Shown: piece after piece, positions 6,998 through 14,958 of the stretch
How the letters are laid out: every line of letters starts with the position of its first letter
Numbering within the stretch: position 1 is the stretch's first letter
Source: an uncultured Collinsella sp.
GTDB taxonomy: Bacteria > Actinomycetota > Coriobacteriia > Coriobacteriales > Coriobacteriaceae
DNA length: 27,107 nt
NCBI GenBank assembly: GCA_934630385.1
Contig: CAKTWE010000021.1
Span: forward strand, 1 to 27,107
Direction: 5' to 3'
Notes under the pieces: generated by a model
Seen by the model: only the letters and a program-made list of their open reading frames with translations
Told to the model about the DNA's origin: nothing
Database searches by the model: none
Program-made: the position numbers and the translations under genes

Positions 6998-8950
6998 GTG
7001 ACAGGCCACGATAACATTCCAACCCTTGCCGAACAGGTCTCGCGCGTACCCACGCAGCCCGGCTGCTACCTTTGGAAAGACGCCAAGGGCGATGTCATCT
7101 ACGTTGGCAAGGCGAAAAACTTGCGCGCCCGTATGCGTCAGTACGTGACGCTGCAGGACGAGCGCCAGAAGATTCCGCTTATGATGCAGCTGGTGGCGAG
7201 CTTCGACTATATCGTTGTGGAGACCGAGCACGAGGCATTGGTGCTCGAGCGCAATCTGATCGGTCAGTACCATCCGTACTTTAACGTCGATCTTAAGGAC
7301 GATAAGAGCTATCCCTTTATCGCTATCACCAAGAGCGATCTGTTTCCCGCTATTAAATACACGCGTGAGCGCCATAAGCCAGGGACGCGCTATTTTGGCC
7401 CCTATACCGATAGCCGCGCGGCGCGTGAAACCATCGATACGCTGCGCAAGGTTATTCCCATTTGCTCAGCATCCTGTGCGGAGTGGCGTCGCTGCCGCCG
7501 CATCGTCGAATCTCATAAGGGCGAAGAAGACATCGTCAATATGATTTGCGCGCAAAACGGACGACCCTGCTTTGACTATCATGTCGGTCGTGGCCCGGGC
7601 GCATGCGTCGGCGCGATTTCTCCTGCGGACTATGCCAAGAACATCAAACGTGTCGAACGTTTTTTGTCTGGCCATCGCAAGGACGTCGTCGACGAGCTGA
7701 CATCCGAGATGACGGAGGCCGCCGAGGCGCTCGATTTTGAGCGCGCCGCCCGTGTCAAGCGCCGCCTGGACGTCATTAGGGGCCTGGACGATCGCCAACA
7801 GGTTGTCTTTCCATCGAGCGTCGATATCGATGTTATCGGCTTCTATCGCGAAGAGACCATTTCCGCCGCTTGCGTTTTTGTCGTGCGTGAGGGTCGAACG
7901 GTTCGAACCTGCGAGTTCATTCTCGATAAGGGTTTGGATGTCGACGAAGAGGAACTTCAATCGGGCTTTCTTAAGCGCTATTACGACGAGACGGCTGATA
8001 TTCCAGCTGAGATCAACCTCTCTGTCGAGCTTGAGGATGCGGAGGCACTGGGGGAGTGGCTTGCAGGCAAGCGCGAGCGCTCCTGTCATCTCCATAGGCC
8101 GCAGCGTGGTGAAAAGCACCGTTTGCTCGATATGGCATCCAAAAATGCGCGCCATGCACTCATGCGCTACATGATGCGTACGGGGTATGCCGACGACCGC
8201 ACCAATCGGGCGCTCTTGGAGCTCGAAAGCGCGTTGGCGCTGCCATCGCCGCCGTTGCGTATCGAGTGCTTCGATATCTCTACGCTGCATGGCACCTTTA
8301 CGGTCGCCTCGATGGTGGTGTTTACCAACGGCCGCGCCGACAAGAGCCAGTACCGCCGCTTTAAAATCCAGGCCGAATTGGACGAGGCGAACGACTTCGT
8401 TTCGATGTCCGAGGTTTTGGGGCGTCGCTATGCTCCCGAGCGGATGGCCGACGAACGTTTTGGCTCGCGCCCCGATCTGCTCGTTGTCGACGGCGGCAAG
8501 CCGCAATTGACGGCCGCAATTAAACAACTTGAGGCCCTTGGGCTCGATATACCAGTTTGTGGCTTGGCAAAGGCCGATGAGGAGGTTTTCGTGCCTTGGG
8601 ACGAGACTCCCGTCGTGCTTCCGACCGGGTCCGCGTCGCTCTATCTCATCAAGCAGGTGCGCGATGAGTCGCACCGTTTTGCAATTACATTCCATCGTGA
8701 GTTGCGCGATAAAGCCATGACGGTTTCGGTACTCGATGACGTTCCAGGCGTGGGACCCACTAGAAAACGCTCCATTATGCGCCATTTTGGCTCGATGAAG
8801 CGTTTGCGCGCGGCGAGCGAGCAAGAGATCGCGGAAGTTCGCGGCATACCTGCCGATGTCGCCAAGGCGGTCCACGAGGCGCTCGTCGCATGGAATGCCG
8901 AGCGCGCCGAGGCATCGGCTAGCCATTCCGATAGCTCAACACGAGCCTAA
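6998..8950 (+). CDS. uvrC: Excinuclease ABC subunit C (UvrC)
   Basis: This 650-residue nuclease makes both incisions around damaged DNA in the UvrB complex. The GIY-YIG domain spans residues 18-95 (PGCYLWKDAKGDVIYVGKAK). A UVR motif lies around 229-263 (LDFERAARVKRRL). The RNase H-like nuclease has D426 (FDIS), D498 (VVDGGKPQ) and H559 (ESHRF), and helix-hairpin-helix repeats follow from about 595. The Cys region 156-203 is odd. About 20 residues are inserted, carrying C160, C166 and C184, while the usual CSAPC motif reads GPGAC, so one standard cysteine is glycine. Start GTG 6998 is six bases after murJ with only a weak ribosome binding site, suggesting coupling. Confidence 0.97.
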   Translation: MTGHDNIPTLAEQVSRVPTQPGCYLWKDAKGDVIYVGKAKNLRARMRQYVTLQDERQKIPLMMQLVASFDYIVVETEHEALVLERNLIGQYHPYFNVDLKDDKSYPFIAITKSDLFPAIKYTRERHKPGTRYFGPYTDSRAARETIDTLRKVIPICSASCAEWRRCRRIVESHKGEEDIVNMICAQNGRPCFDYHVGRGPGACVGAISPADYAKNIKRVERFLSGHRKDVVDELTSEMTEAAEALDFERAARVKRRLDVIRGLDDRQQVVFPSSVDIDVIGFYREETISAACVFVVREGRTVRTCEFILDKGLDVDEEELQSGFLKRYYDETADIPAEINLSVELEDAEALGEWLAGKRERSCHLHRPQRGEKHRLLDMASKNARHALMRYMMRTGYADDRTNRALLELESALALPSPPLRIECFDISTLHGTFTVASMVVFTNGRADKSQYRRFKIQAELDEANDFVSMSEVLGRRYAPERMADERFGSRPDLLVVDGGKPQLTAAIKQLEALGLDIPVCGLAKADEEVFVPWDETPVVLPTGSASLYLIKQVRDESHRFAITFHRELRDKAMTVSVLDDVPGVGPTRKRSIMRHFGSMKRLRAASEQEIAEVRGIPADVAKAVHEALVAWNAERAEASASHSDSSTRA

Positions 8951-9030
8951 ACAACTGGTATACATGCTTGCGCGATTTTCAAGCAGTTATTTCGCCATGA
9001 TTACCTGCTGGTTTCGGGTTTTATTAACGC

Positions 9031-9071
9031 TAAAACGTTTGACTAACCCAAGCGAAAAGCCCTGCTATCCT
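9031..9071 (+). promoter_or_regulatory. Candidate promoter P1 with LacI-family-like operator core
   Basis: TAAAACGTTT (9031-9040) has the central CpG palindrome typical of LacI-family operators. It overlaps TTGACT (9039-9044), a good -35. The best -10 is TATCCT (9066-9071) with an upstream TG, but the 21-base spacing is long. If used, the transcript would have a leader of about 225 bases. The same ten-base core occurs upstream of gapA. Confidence 0.4.
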
Positions 9072-9103
9072 GCGGGTTGACGAAGACTGATATCTCACCT
9101 CGT

Positions 9104-9184
9104 CGATACATACTGTCTACAGTATCGTTTGTCAACGAATTCGGTGAACGGTAGTAAATACCGTTCAAGCGGATGTATGTATCG
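9104..9184 (+). repeat. Nested inverted repeats upstream of the sialic acid transporter
   Basis: The outer arms CGATACATAC (9104-9113) and GTATGTATCG (9175-9184) are perfect 10-bp complements. Inside are ATACTGT-CT-ACAGTAT (9110-9125), a small CGTT/AACG hairpin (9126-9137) and TGAACGGTA-N5-TACCGTTCA (9145-9167). CGATAC occurs three times (9104 forward; 9122-9127 and 9179-9184 inverted). These could be operators for an unseen regulator, or a branched RNA in the leader. Confidence 0.7.
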
Positions 9185-9206
9185 GTCGCCGAGCGCGGCA
9201 CCTAAG

Positions 9207-9234
9207 TTGGGTTCGTCGGTAGGTAAGGTATATA
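9207..9234 (+). promoter_or_regulatory. Candidate promoter P2 of the nan operon
   Basis: TTGGGT (9207-9212), a 16-base spacer and TATATA (9229-9234) precede the first nan gene by about 70 bases. The GG before the -10 matches other likely promoters in the window. If this is the main promoter, the inverted repeats at 9104-9184 lie upstream as DNA operators. Confidence 0.35.
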
Positions 9235-9250
9235 TCGTCCGCAAGTTGCG

Positions 9251-9274
9251 CGGGGGCACGTCTAGGTGCTCCCG
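9251..9274 (+). other. Leader hairpin before the binding-protein gene
   Basis: CGGGGGCAC (9251-9259) pairs with GTGCTCCCG (9266-9274), nine pairs with one wobble and a six-base loop. It ends about 18 bases before the AGGAGA ribosome binding site. There is no T-run, so it is more likely a leader-stabilising or regulatory element than a terminator. Confidence 0.5.
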
Positions 9275-9303
9275 GGTAAGATTCTCTATTGATAGGAGAA
9301 GAC

Positions 9304-10917
9304 ATGGCCATCATCAACAAGGGTATGTCCAGGCGTTCGTTCCTCGGCCTCACCGGCAGCGTCGCTGCTGTCGCAGGGCTTGGTCTCACCGGCTGCGGTG
9401 GCAGCTCTAGCGACGAGGGTTCCGCTTCCGGTTCCGCCGATTCTGCCAACCGTGGCGGCGGCGTAATCACCGCTGGTTCCGCTTACGCTCCGTCCAGCTT
9501 CGATCCCGCCAGCACCGGCTCCGCTGTGGGCCTGGGTGCTAACTGGCACGTCGTCGAGGGCCTCTACGGCATCGATTACCACGACTACAGCACCTTCAAC
9601 GAGCTCGCCACCGACGATCCCAAGTCTGTGGACGACACCACCTTCGAGGTCACCATCCGCAAGGGCGCCAAGTTCTCCGATGGCACCGAGGTCACGGCTG
9701 ACGACGTCGTCGCCTCCTACACCGCTTGTGCTGCTTCCGCTACCTATGCTCCGTTCTTCCAGCCCTTCGAGTCCATCGAGGCCAAGGACGCCAGCACCGT
9801 GACGGTCAAGACCAAGGTCCCCAACTTCTCCCTGCTCAAGGATCGTCTGGCCATCGTTCGCGTTACCCCGGCCACCCAGACCGAGGAGGATCGCGCCAAG
9901 CAGCCGATCGGCTCCGGCCCCTGGATGTACGACTCTATCTCCGATACCGAGATCACCCTGGTTCCCAACCCCGAGTACAACGGTGAGTATGCTGCCGAGG
10001 ATAAGAAGATTCAGTACAGCATCCTGACCGACCCCACCGCTCGCGTTACCGCTCAGCAGGAGGGCTCCACGCTCGTTATGGAGCTCGTTACCGCTGACGC
10101 CGTCGACCAGCTCGAGAGCGCTGGCTGCAAGATCGACAACGTCCAGGGCTTCGGCACCCGCTTCATTATGTTCAACGTTGCCAAGGAGCCTTGGAACAAC
10201 GTCAAGGTCCGTCAGGCCGTCATGTACGCGCTCGACACCGAGAAGATGGTCAGCAACACCTTCGCCGGCCTTGCCACCGCTGCCAGCTGCTACCTGCCCA
10301 AGAGCTTCACCAACTATCATGAGGCTTCCACGGTCTACAAGACCGACGCCAAGAAGGCCAAGAAGCTCATTGAGGAGTCCGGCATCACCCCGGGTGCCAT
10401 CACCCTGCGCACCACCGACAACGAGCAGATTAAGGGCATGGCCGCCCAGGTCAAGAACGACCTCGACGCTCTCGGCTTCGACGTGACCATCCAGACCGAT
10501 ACCTCGCCGGCCACCTACGCTGCCATCGACGGCGGCGAGGCCTACGATATCCTCCTTGCCCCTGGCGATCCGTCCTGCTTCGGCGCTGATCCCGACCTGC
10601 TGCTTAACTGGTGGTACGGTGACAACGTCTGGATGCAGACCCGTTGCCCGTGGAAGGATTCCGCTGAGTGGCAGAAGCTCCACGGTCTCATGGACGAGGC
10701 TCTTGCCGCCGAGGGCGACGAGCAGCAGAAGAAGTGGAACGAGTGCTTCGACATCATTGCCGACAACGCCGTTCTGTACCCCGTTGTCCACGTCAAGACC
10801 GTCTCCGCTTCCTGGGACGATCCGTCCACTGCGCCCAACGGCGAGGCCCTCGATGGCTTCAAGGGCATCGGCACGACGAGCATGTCCTTCAGGGGCGTTG
10901 CGACCGTCAAGGCGTAA
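9304..10917 (+). CDS. ABC transporter substrate-binding lipoprotein (SBP_bac_5 family), predicted sialic acid binder
   Basis: This 537-residue extracellular binding protein belongs to the oligopeptide/dipeptide class. The N-terminus has a twin-arginine motif, S-R-R-S-F-L-G (residues 9-15), and a lipobox L-T-G-C with C31. It is therefore predicted to be exported folded by Tat and anchored by lipid, followed by a Ser/Gly-rich linker. ATG 9304 has AGGAGA upstream; an earlier in-frame start at 9289 lies upstream of that site. Codon use is strongly biased (GAC, AAC, GCC, CTC) like gapA and pgk, suggesting high expression. Ligand assignment is inference: it heads an operon with nanA, nanK and nanE, and the transporter layout resembles SAT-type (SatABCD) sialic acid importers. 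Peptide binding cannot be excluded. Confidence 0.85.
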   Translation: MAIINKGMSRRSFLGLTGSVAAVAGLGLTGCGGSSSDEGSASGSADSANRGGGVITAGSAYAPSSFDPASTGSAVGLGANWHVVEGLYGIDYHDYSTFNELATDDPKSVDDTTFEVTIRKGAKFSDGTEVTADDVVASYTACAASATYAPFFQPFESIEAKDASTVTVKTKVPNFSLLKDRLAIVRVTPATQTEEDRAKQPIGSGPWMYDSISDTEITLVPNPEYNGEYAAEDKKIQYSILTDPTARVTAQQEGSTLVMELVTADAVDQLESAGCKIDNVQGFGTRFIMFNVAKEPWNNVKVRQAVMYALDTEKMVSNTFAGLATAASCYLPKSFTNYHEASTVYKTDAKKAKKLIEESGITPGAITLRTTDNEQIKGMAAQVKNDLDALGFDVTIQTDTSPATYAAIDGGEAYDILLAPGDPSCFGADPDLLLNWWYGDNVWMQTRCPWKDSAEWQKLHGLMDEALAAEGDEQQKKWNECFDIIADNAVLYPVVHVKTVSASWDDPSTAPNGEALDGFKGIGTTSMSFRGVATVKA

Positions 10918-10939
10918 GACTCGCTTGAGTCTGTATGCA

Positions 10940-11012
10940 GGATGTCGGTCGTTGGGACCGTATCCTCATAGTTGAAACAAAGACCCGGGCGGCAACGATG
11001 TCGCTCGGGTCT
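10940..11012 (+). other. Two intercistronic hairpins after the binding-protein gene
   Basis: The first hairpin (10940-10965) has CGGTC/GACCG with GGAT/ATCC outside it. The second (10981-10991 with 11002-11012) pairs AGACCCGGGCG with CGCTCGGGTCT, eleven pairs with one wobble, followed by TTGTAAT. Such elements commonly protect the upstream message or partly terminate, giving more binding protein than permease. Confidence 0.65.
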
Positions 11013-11074
11013 TGTAATGAGTATCCGTACTCATATACCAGTTGGTCCTACCGACAAAAGAAAGGGGAGAGAAC

Positions 11075-12031
11075 GTGAACAACTTGCTACGTTTGATTGG
11101 AAGGCGTCTTGTGGCGCTGCCGATCATGGCATTGGGCGTCACCGTCCTGGTGTTCTTCCTTATGTCGTTCTCCAAGACCGACCCCGCCTACACGGCGTTG
11201 GGTGACGGTGCCTCGCCCGAGGCGGTTGCCGAGTACCATGAGAAGTATGGTCTGGACGACCCCTGGCCCGTGCGCTACGTGCGCTATATGGGCGATTTGA
11301 TTCATGGCGACATGGGCACCTATGGTGCTGCTCGCAACTCCGTTGCCAAGCGCATCTCCACGGCCCTGCCCGTCACGATGCAGCTGACCTTCATCGGCCT
11401 TGCCATCGGTGCGGTCGTTTCGTTTTTGCTCGGCGTCATCGCGGCACTGTATCGCGACAAATGGCCGGACCAAGTGATCCGCGTCTTTTCCATCGCCGGC
11501 TTGGCAACCCCGTCGTTCTGGCTTGCCGTTCTGTTGATCCTGCTGTTCTCTTCCTACCTTAAGGTGCTTCCGGCATCGGGTGCTCTGCCTCACTTCACCA
11601 CCAACCCGGCTGGCTATCTGGGACGTATGATCATGCCCGCTATCGCCTTGGCATTTCCGCTGACGGGCCAGATGACTCGTATCGTGCGTACCGCCATGGT
11701 CGAGGAGCTCGATAAGGATTATGTCCGTATGGCTCGCGGCGCCGGCGTTCCCGAGAAGGTCGTCGTCGGCATCAACGTTCTTCGCAATGCGCTGATCACC
11801 CCGGTCACCACCCTCGGTCTTAAGATCGGTTACCTCATGGGCGGCGCCGTCGTCATCGAGGTTATCTTCAACCTCCCCGGCATGGGCACCGCGATTCTGC
11901 AGGGCGTTCAGGGCAACGAGGCGAACCTGGTTCAGGGCGTCGTTATCGTCGTTGCTCTTGCCTTCATCATCATCAACATCGTGGTTGACATGCTCTACCT
12001 GCTCATCAACCCGCGCATCAGGACGGTGTAG
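11075..12031 (+). CDS. ABC transporter permease, DppB-like
   Basis: This 318-residue inner-membrane permease is one of the two channel subunits of the importer. It has an N-terminal helix (residues about 10-30), a typical DppB extracellular loop (GLDDPWPVRYVRYMGDL), several further helices, and the cytoplasmic EAA-type loop DYVRMARGAGVPEKVV that contacts the ATPases. GTG 11075 was chosen because AAAGGGGAG sits 6-10 bases upstream; an in-frame ATG at 11042 lies before that site. Stop is three bases before the next gene, so the two are tightly coupled. Confidence 0.92.
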   Translation: MNNLLRLIGRRLVALPIMALGVTVLVFFLMSFSKTDPAYTALGDGASPEAVAEYHEKYGLDDPWPVRYVRYMGDLIHGDMGTYGAARNSVAKRISTALPVTMQLTFIGLAIGAVVSFLLGVIAALYRDKWPDQVIRVFSIAGLATPSFWLAVLLILLFSSYLKVLPASGALPHFTTNPAGYLGRMIMPAIALAFPLTGQMTRIVRTAMVEELDKDYVRMARGAGVPEKVVVGINVLRNALITPVTTLGLKIGYLMGGAVVIEVIFNLPGMGTAILQGVQGNEANLVQGVVIVVALAFIIINIVVDMLYLLINPRIRTV

Positions 12032-12034
12032 ATT

Positions 12035-14050
12035 ATGGTAAAGATTCGAGAGAAGCAAACCGAGCAGCTCGAGAAGGCTGCCTCCAAGGGGCTCAAGCTC
12101 GGTGGCTGGAAGAAGATGACGCTGTCTTCTAAGATTGCCGCCGTCGTGTTGGTGCTGGTCGCCCTGACTGCGATTCTGGCACCCCTTCTTGCCCCCTATA
12201 GCCCGGTCGAGATCTTTACGGCTCGCCAGGCTCCCGGCAACGGATTTATCTTCGGTACCGACGATAAGGGTCGCGACATTCTGTCGCGCATGCTCTACGG
12301 TGGTCGTTACTCGCTGATTATCGGCTTTGGCGCCACTGCCATGGCTCTGGTCTGCGGCTCGGTCGTGGGCGCCCTTGCGGCGGTTTCGCGCAAGGCCGTT
12401 TCCGAGACGATCATGCGTATCCTGGACATCATCATGTCTATCCCGGGCATCGCCCTCGCGGCCGTCTTCGTCTCCATTCTGGGCAACTCCGTGCCGTCGA
12501 TCATCTTCGCCATCGGCTTTATGTACACTCCGCAGATTGCCCGTATCGTGCGCGCCAACATCGTGTCCGAGTACGGAGAGGACTATGTCCGCGCGGTCAT
12601 CGTTTCCGGCGCCAAGGCTCCGTGGATTTTGATCAAGCATGTTCTGCGTAACTGCATCGCCCCGATCATGGTCTTCACCGTTACCCTGGTCGCCGACGCC
12701 ATCATCTTCGAGGCCTCGCTGACCTTCATCGGCGCTGGTATCCAGGAGCCCACCGCTACCTGGGGCAACATCCTCGCCGACGCCCGCGGCGGCGTGCTCG
12801 CCGGCCGTTGGTGGCAGGCGTTGTTCCCGGGCCTGGCCATCATGATCACCTGCCTGGCGCTCAACATCCTCTCCGAGGGCATTACCGACGCCATGGCCGC
12901 TGCTCCCTCCGCCGCCCTGGATCCGACCGATTCCTCCAAGCGCCGCGAGGCCGACCTGCTGGTCTCCGACCCCGTTCGCGCCTACAAGGAGCAGGCCCAG
13001 TCCCTCTCCGCTCGCCTTGGCGCCCTGCGCGATGTCGAGCTCAAGCGTGACGATCGCCATGTGCCTGACGAGTCTGTCGAACCGATCCTTTCGGTCCGCG
13101 ATTTCTGCATCCAGTTTGAGCACCACGGTGACATCAACGTCGTCGACCACGTCAACTTTGATGTCCGTCCTGGCCAGACCATGGGCCTGGTCGGTGAGTC
13201 CGGCTGCGGTAAGTCCATCACTACGCTGGCCATCATGGGCCTGACCGACGATGACGAGCATCTTTCTGGTGAGGTTCTCTGGGAGGGTCGCGACCTGCTC
13301 AAGATGAGCAAGAAGGAGTGGTTCGGCCTGCGCGGTACCGATATCGCCATGGTCTATCAGGACGCCCTGTCCTCGCTCAACCCCTCCATGCTTATTTCCG
13401 CTCAGATGAAGCAGCTCACCAAGCGTGGCGGCACCCGTAGCGCCGAGGAGCTCCTGGAGCTCGTGGGCCTCGACCCCAAGCGTACGCTCGAGAGCTATCC
13501 GCATGAGCTTTCCGGTGGTCAGCGTCAGCGCGTTCTGATCGCTATGGCCCTTACCCGCGACCCCAAGCTGGTCATCTGCGACGAGCCCACGACCGCTCTG
13601 GATGTTACCGTCCAGAAGCAGGTCATCAAGCTGCTTAACGACCTTCAGGCCAAGCTCGGCTTTGCCATGATCTTCGTTTCGCACGACCTGGCACTGGTCG
13701 CCGAGGTCGCCCACAACATCACGGTTATGTACGCTGGCCAGGTTATCGAGCAGGCGCCCACCAAGGAGCTGCTCACCAACCCGATTCACGAGTACACCCG
13801 CGGCCTTCTGGGTTCCGTCCTGTCCATCGAGAGCGGTTCGGGCCGCCTGCACCAGGTGCCCGGCGCCGTTCCGAGCCCGCGCGATTTCCCCAAGGGCGAT
13901 CGCTTCGCGCCCCGCTCGAGCCATCCGCGCATTGGCCTGGACACCCGTCCGGTCTTCAAGCGCGTGCCCGGCACCGAGCACTTCTATTCCGAGCTCCCCG
14001 ATGAGGTGCTCAAGGCAAATGGTTTGACCCCTCACGCGGAGGTGATGTAG
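12035..14050 (+). CDS. Fused ABC permease (DppC-like) and ATPase (DppD-like)
   Basis: This 671-residue protein joins two subunits that are usually separate. Residues about 1-290 are a DppC permease with membrane helices, the GTDDKGRDILSRMLYGGR motif and an EAA loop (DYVRAVIVSGAKAP). A charged linker (about 290-345) leads to an ABC ATPase with Walker A GESGCGKS (387-394), signature LSGGQRQR (492-499) and Walker B LVICDEP (512-518). The C-terminal oligopeptide-type tail (VPSPRDFPKGDRF) lacks the cysteines often seen there. The reading frame is continuous, so this is a true fusion. A fused permease-ATPase is a known arrangement in SAT-type sialic acid transporters of Actinomycetota and also in some peptide importers. 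Confidence 0.95.
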   Translation: MVKIREKQTEQLEKAASKGLKLGGWKKMTLSSKIAAVVLVLVALTAILAPLLAPYSPVEIFTARQAPGNGFIFGTDDKGRDILSRMLYGGRYSLIIGFGATAMALVCGSVVGALAAVSRKAVSETIMRILDIIMSIPGIALAAVFVSILGNSVPSIIFAIGFMYTPQIARIVRANIVSEYGEDYVRAVIVSGAKAPWILIKHVLRNCIAPIMVFTVTLVADAIIFEASLTFIGAGIQEPTATWGNILADARGGVLAGRWWQALFPGLAIMITCLALNILSEGITDAMAAAPSAALDPTDSSKRREADLLVSDPVRAYKEQAQSLSARLGALRDVELKRDDRHVPDESVEPILSVRDFCIQFEHHGDINVVDHVNFDVRPGQTMGLVGESGCGKSITTLAIMGLTDDDEHLSGEVLWEGRDLLKMSKKEWFGLRGTDIAMVYQDALSSLNPSMLISAQMKQLTKRGGTRSAEELLELVGLDPKRTLESYPHELSGGQRQRVLIAMALTRDPKLVICDEPTTALDVTVQKQVIKLLNDLQAKLGFAMIFVSHDLALVAEVAHNITVMYAGQVIEQAPTKELLTNPIHEYTRGLLGSVLSIESGSGRLHQVPGAVPSPRDFPKGDRFAPRSSHPRIGLDTRPVFKRVPGTEHFYSELPDEVLKANGLTPHAEVM

Positions 14051-14878
14051 ATGAGCGAGACCGCAGTCAACGGCGTCGAGCCGATCATCTTCCTTGATGA
14101 CGTCCACGTCACCTTTAGGACCCGTACCGGCTCGATTCTGCACCCCAACCTGGTTCACGCCGTCCAGGGTGTAACGATTAAGCTCATGCCCGGTCAGACG
14201 ATCGGCATCGTCGGTGAGTCCGGTTGCGGTAAGTCCACCACCGCCAACGTCATGTGCGGCCTTCAGGCCCCCACGAGCGGCAAGGTCTACTTTAAGGGCA
14301 AGGACGTTACCAAGCGTACCGCCGAGGACCGTCGCCACATGGGCCGCGTCATCTCGGTCGTGTTCCAGAACCCGGCCACGGCGCTCAACCCCCGCATGGT
14401 CGTTCGTGAGCAACTGCTCGACCCTATGCGCGTCCACAACCTGGGTACCGAGGCCGAGCAGGAGAAGCGTGTCAAGGAGCTCTTGGAGCTCACCGGCCTG
14501 CCCAGCTCCGCCGCCGAGGTTCTTCCCGGCCAGCTTTCGGGCGGCCAGCGCCAGCGCGTCGCAATTGCCCGTGCCCTGTCGCTGAACCCCGATGCCATCA
14601 TCGCCGACGAGCCCACCTCGGCTCTGGACGTTTCGGTCCGCGCGCAGATTCTGAACCTGCTGACCGACCTTAAGAAGGAGCTCGGCCTGGCCATGGTGTT
14701 CATCAGCCATGACATCCAGACGGTCCGCTATATCTCTGACGACATCATCGTTATGAATGGCGGCAAGATCGTCGAGCAGGGCGAGGCCAAGCAGGTCTTC
14801 CAGCACCCTCAGGACCCCTACACCAAGATGCTGCTCGGCGCTGCGCCGTCCCTGCTGCATCCCAAGCTCGGCGAGTAG
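14051..14878 (+). CDS. ABC transporter ATP-binding protein, DppF-like
   Basis: This 275-residue cytoplasmic ATPase would pair with the ATPase half of the preceding fusion. It has Walker A GESGCGKST, a Q-loop (VVFQNPATALNPRM), signature LSGGQRQRVAIARAL, Walker B IIADEPTSALD and a switch His in FISHD. It ends soon after LLGAAPSLLHP, without the longer C-terminal tail of many DppF proteins. Its ATG directly follows the upstream TAG, and GGAGGTGAT (14038-14046), a near-perfect ribosome binding site, lies inside the upstream gene, so the two ATPase modules should be made in step. Confidence 0.94.
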   Translation: MSETAVNGVEPIIFLDDVHVTFRTRTGSILHPNLVHAVQGVTIKLMPGQTIGIVGESGCGKSTTANVMCGLQAPTSGKVYFKGKDVTKRTAEDRRHMGRVISVVFQNPATALNPRMVVREQLLDPMRVHNLGTEAEQEKRVKELLELTGLPSSAAEVLPGQLSGGQRQRVAIARALSLNPDAIIADEPTSALDVSVRAQILNLLTDLKKELGLAMVFISHDIQTVRYISDDIIVMNGGKIVEQGEAKQVFQHPQDPYTKMLLGAAPSLLHPKLGE

Positions 14879-14894
14879 CCTCGCTTTCCCTCCC

Positions 14895-14922
14895 GTGCGC
14901 CCGGCTCCGTTGCCGGGCGCAC
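14895..14922 (+). other. Perfect hairpin between transporter and esterase genes
   Basis: GTGCGCCCGGC (14895-14905) and GCCGGGCGCAC (14912-14922) form an 11-bp perfect stem with a six-base loop. No T-run follows, so this is probably an mRNA boundary or stability element splitting the operon into transport and catabolic parts. Confidence 0.6.
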
Positions 14923-14958
14923 CTCCGTTGCGATTTCGAAAGGTTGGGTTCACGAGCC

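Larger units (their letters stand above)
8951..9303 (+). promoter_or_regulatory. 353-base regulatory region between uvrC and the nan operon (overview)
   Basis: No gene is visible here. In order it holds: TGGTATACA (8956-8964), which resembles GntR/FadR-type operators; the palindromic core TAAAACGTTT (9031-9040); a possible promoter (9039-9071); the inverted-repeat cluster 9104-9184; a second possible promoter (9207-9234); a perfect small palindrome CGCAA-G-TTGCG (9240-9250); and a 9-bp hairpin at 9251-9274 just before the ribosome binding site. No convincing terminator for uvrC was found. Confidence 0.6.
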
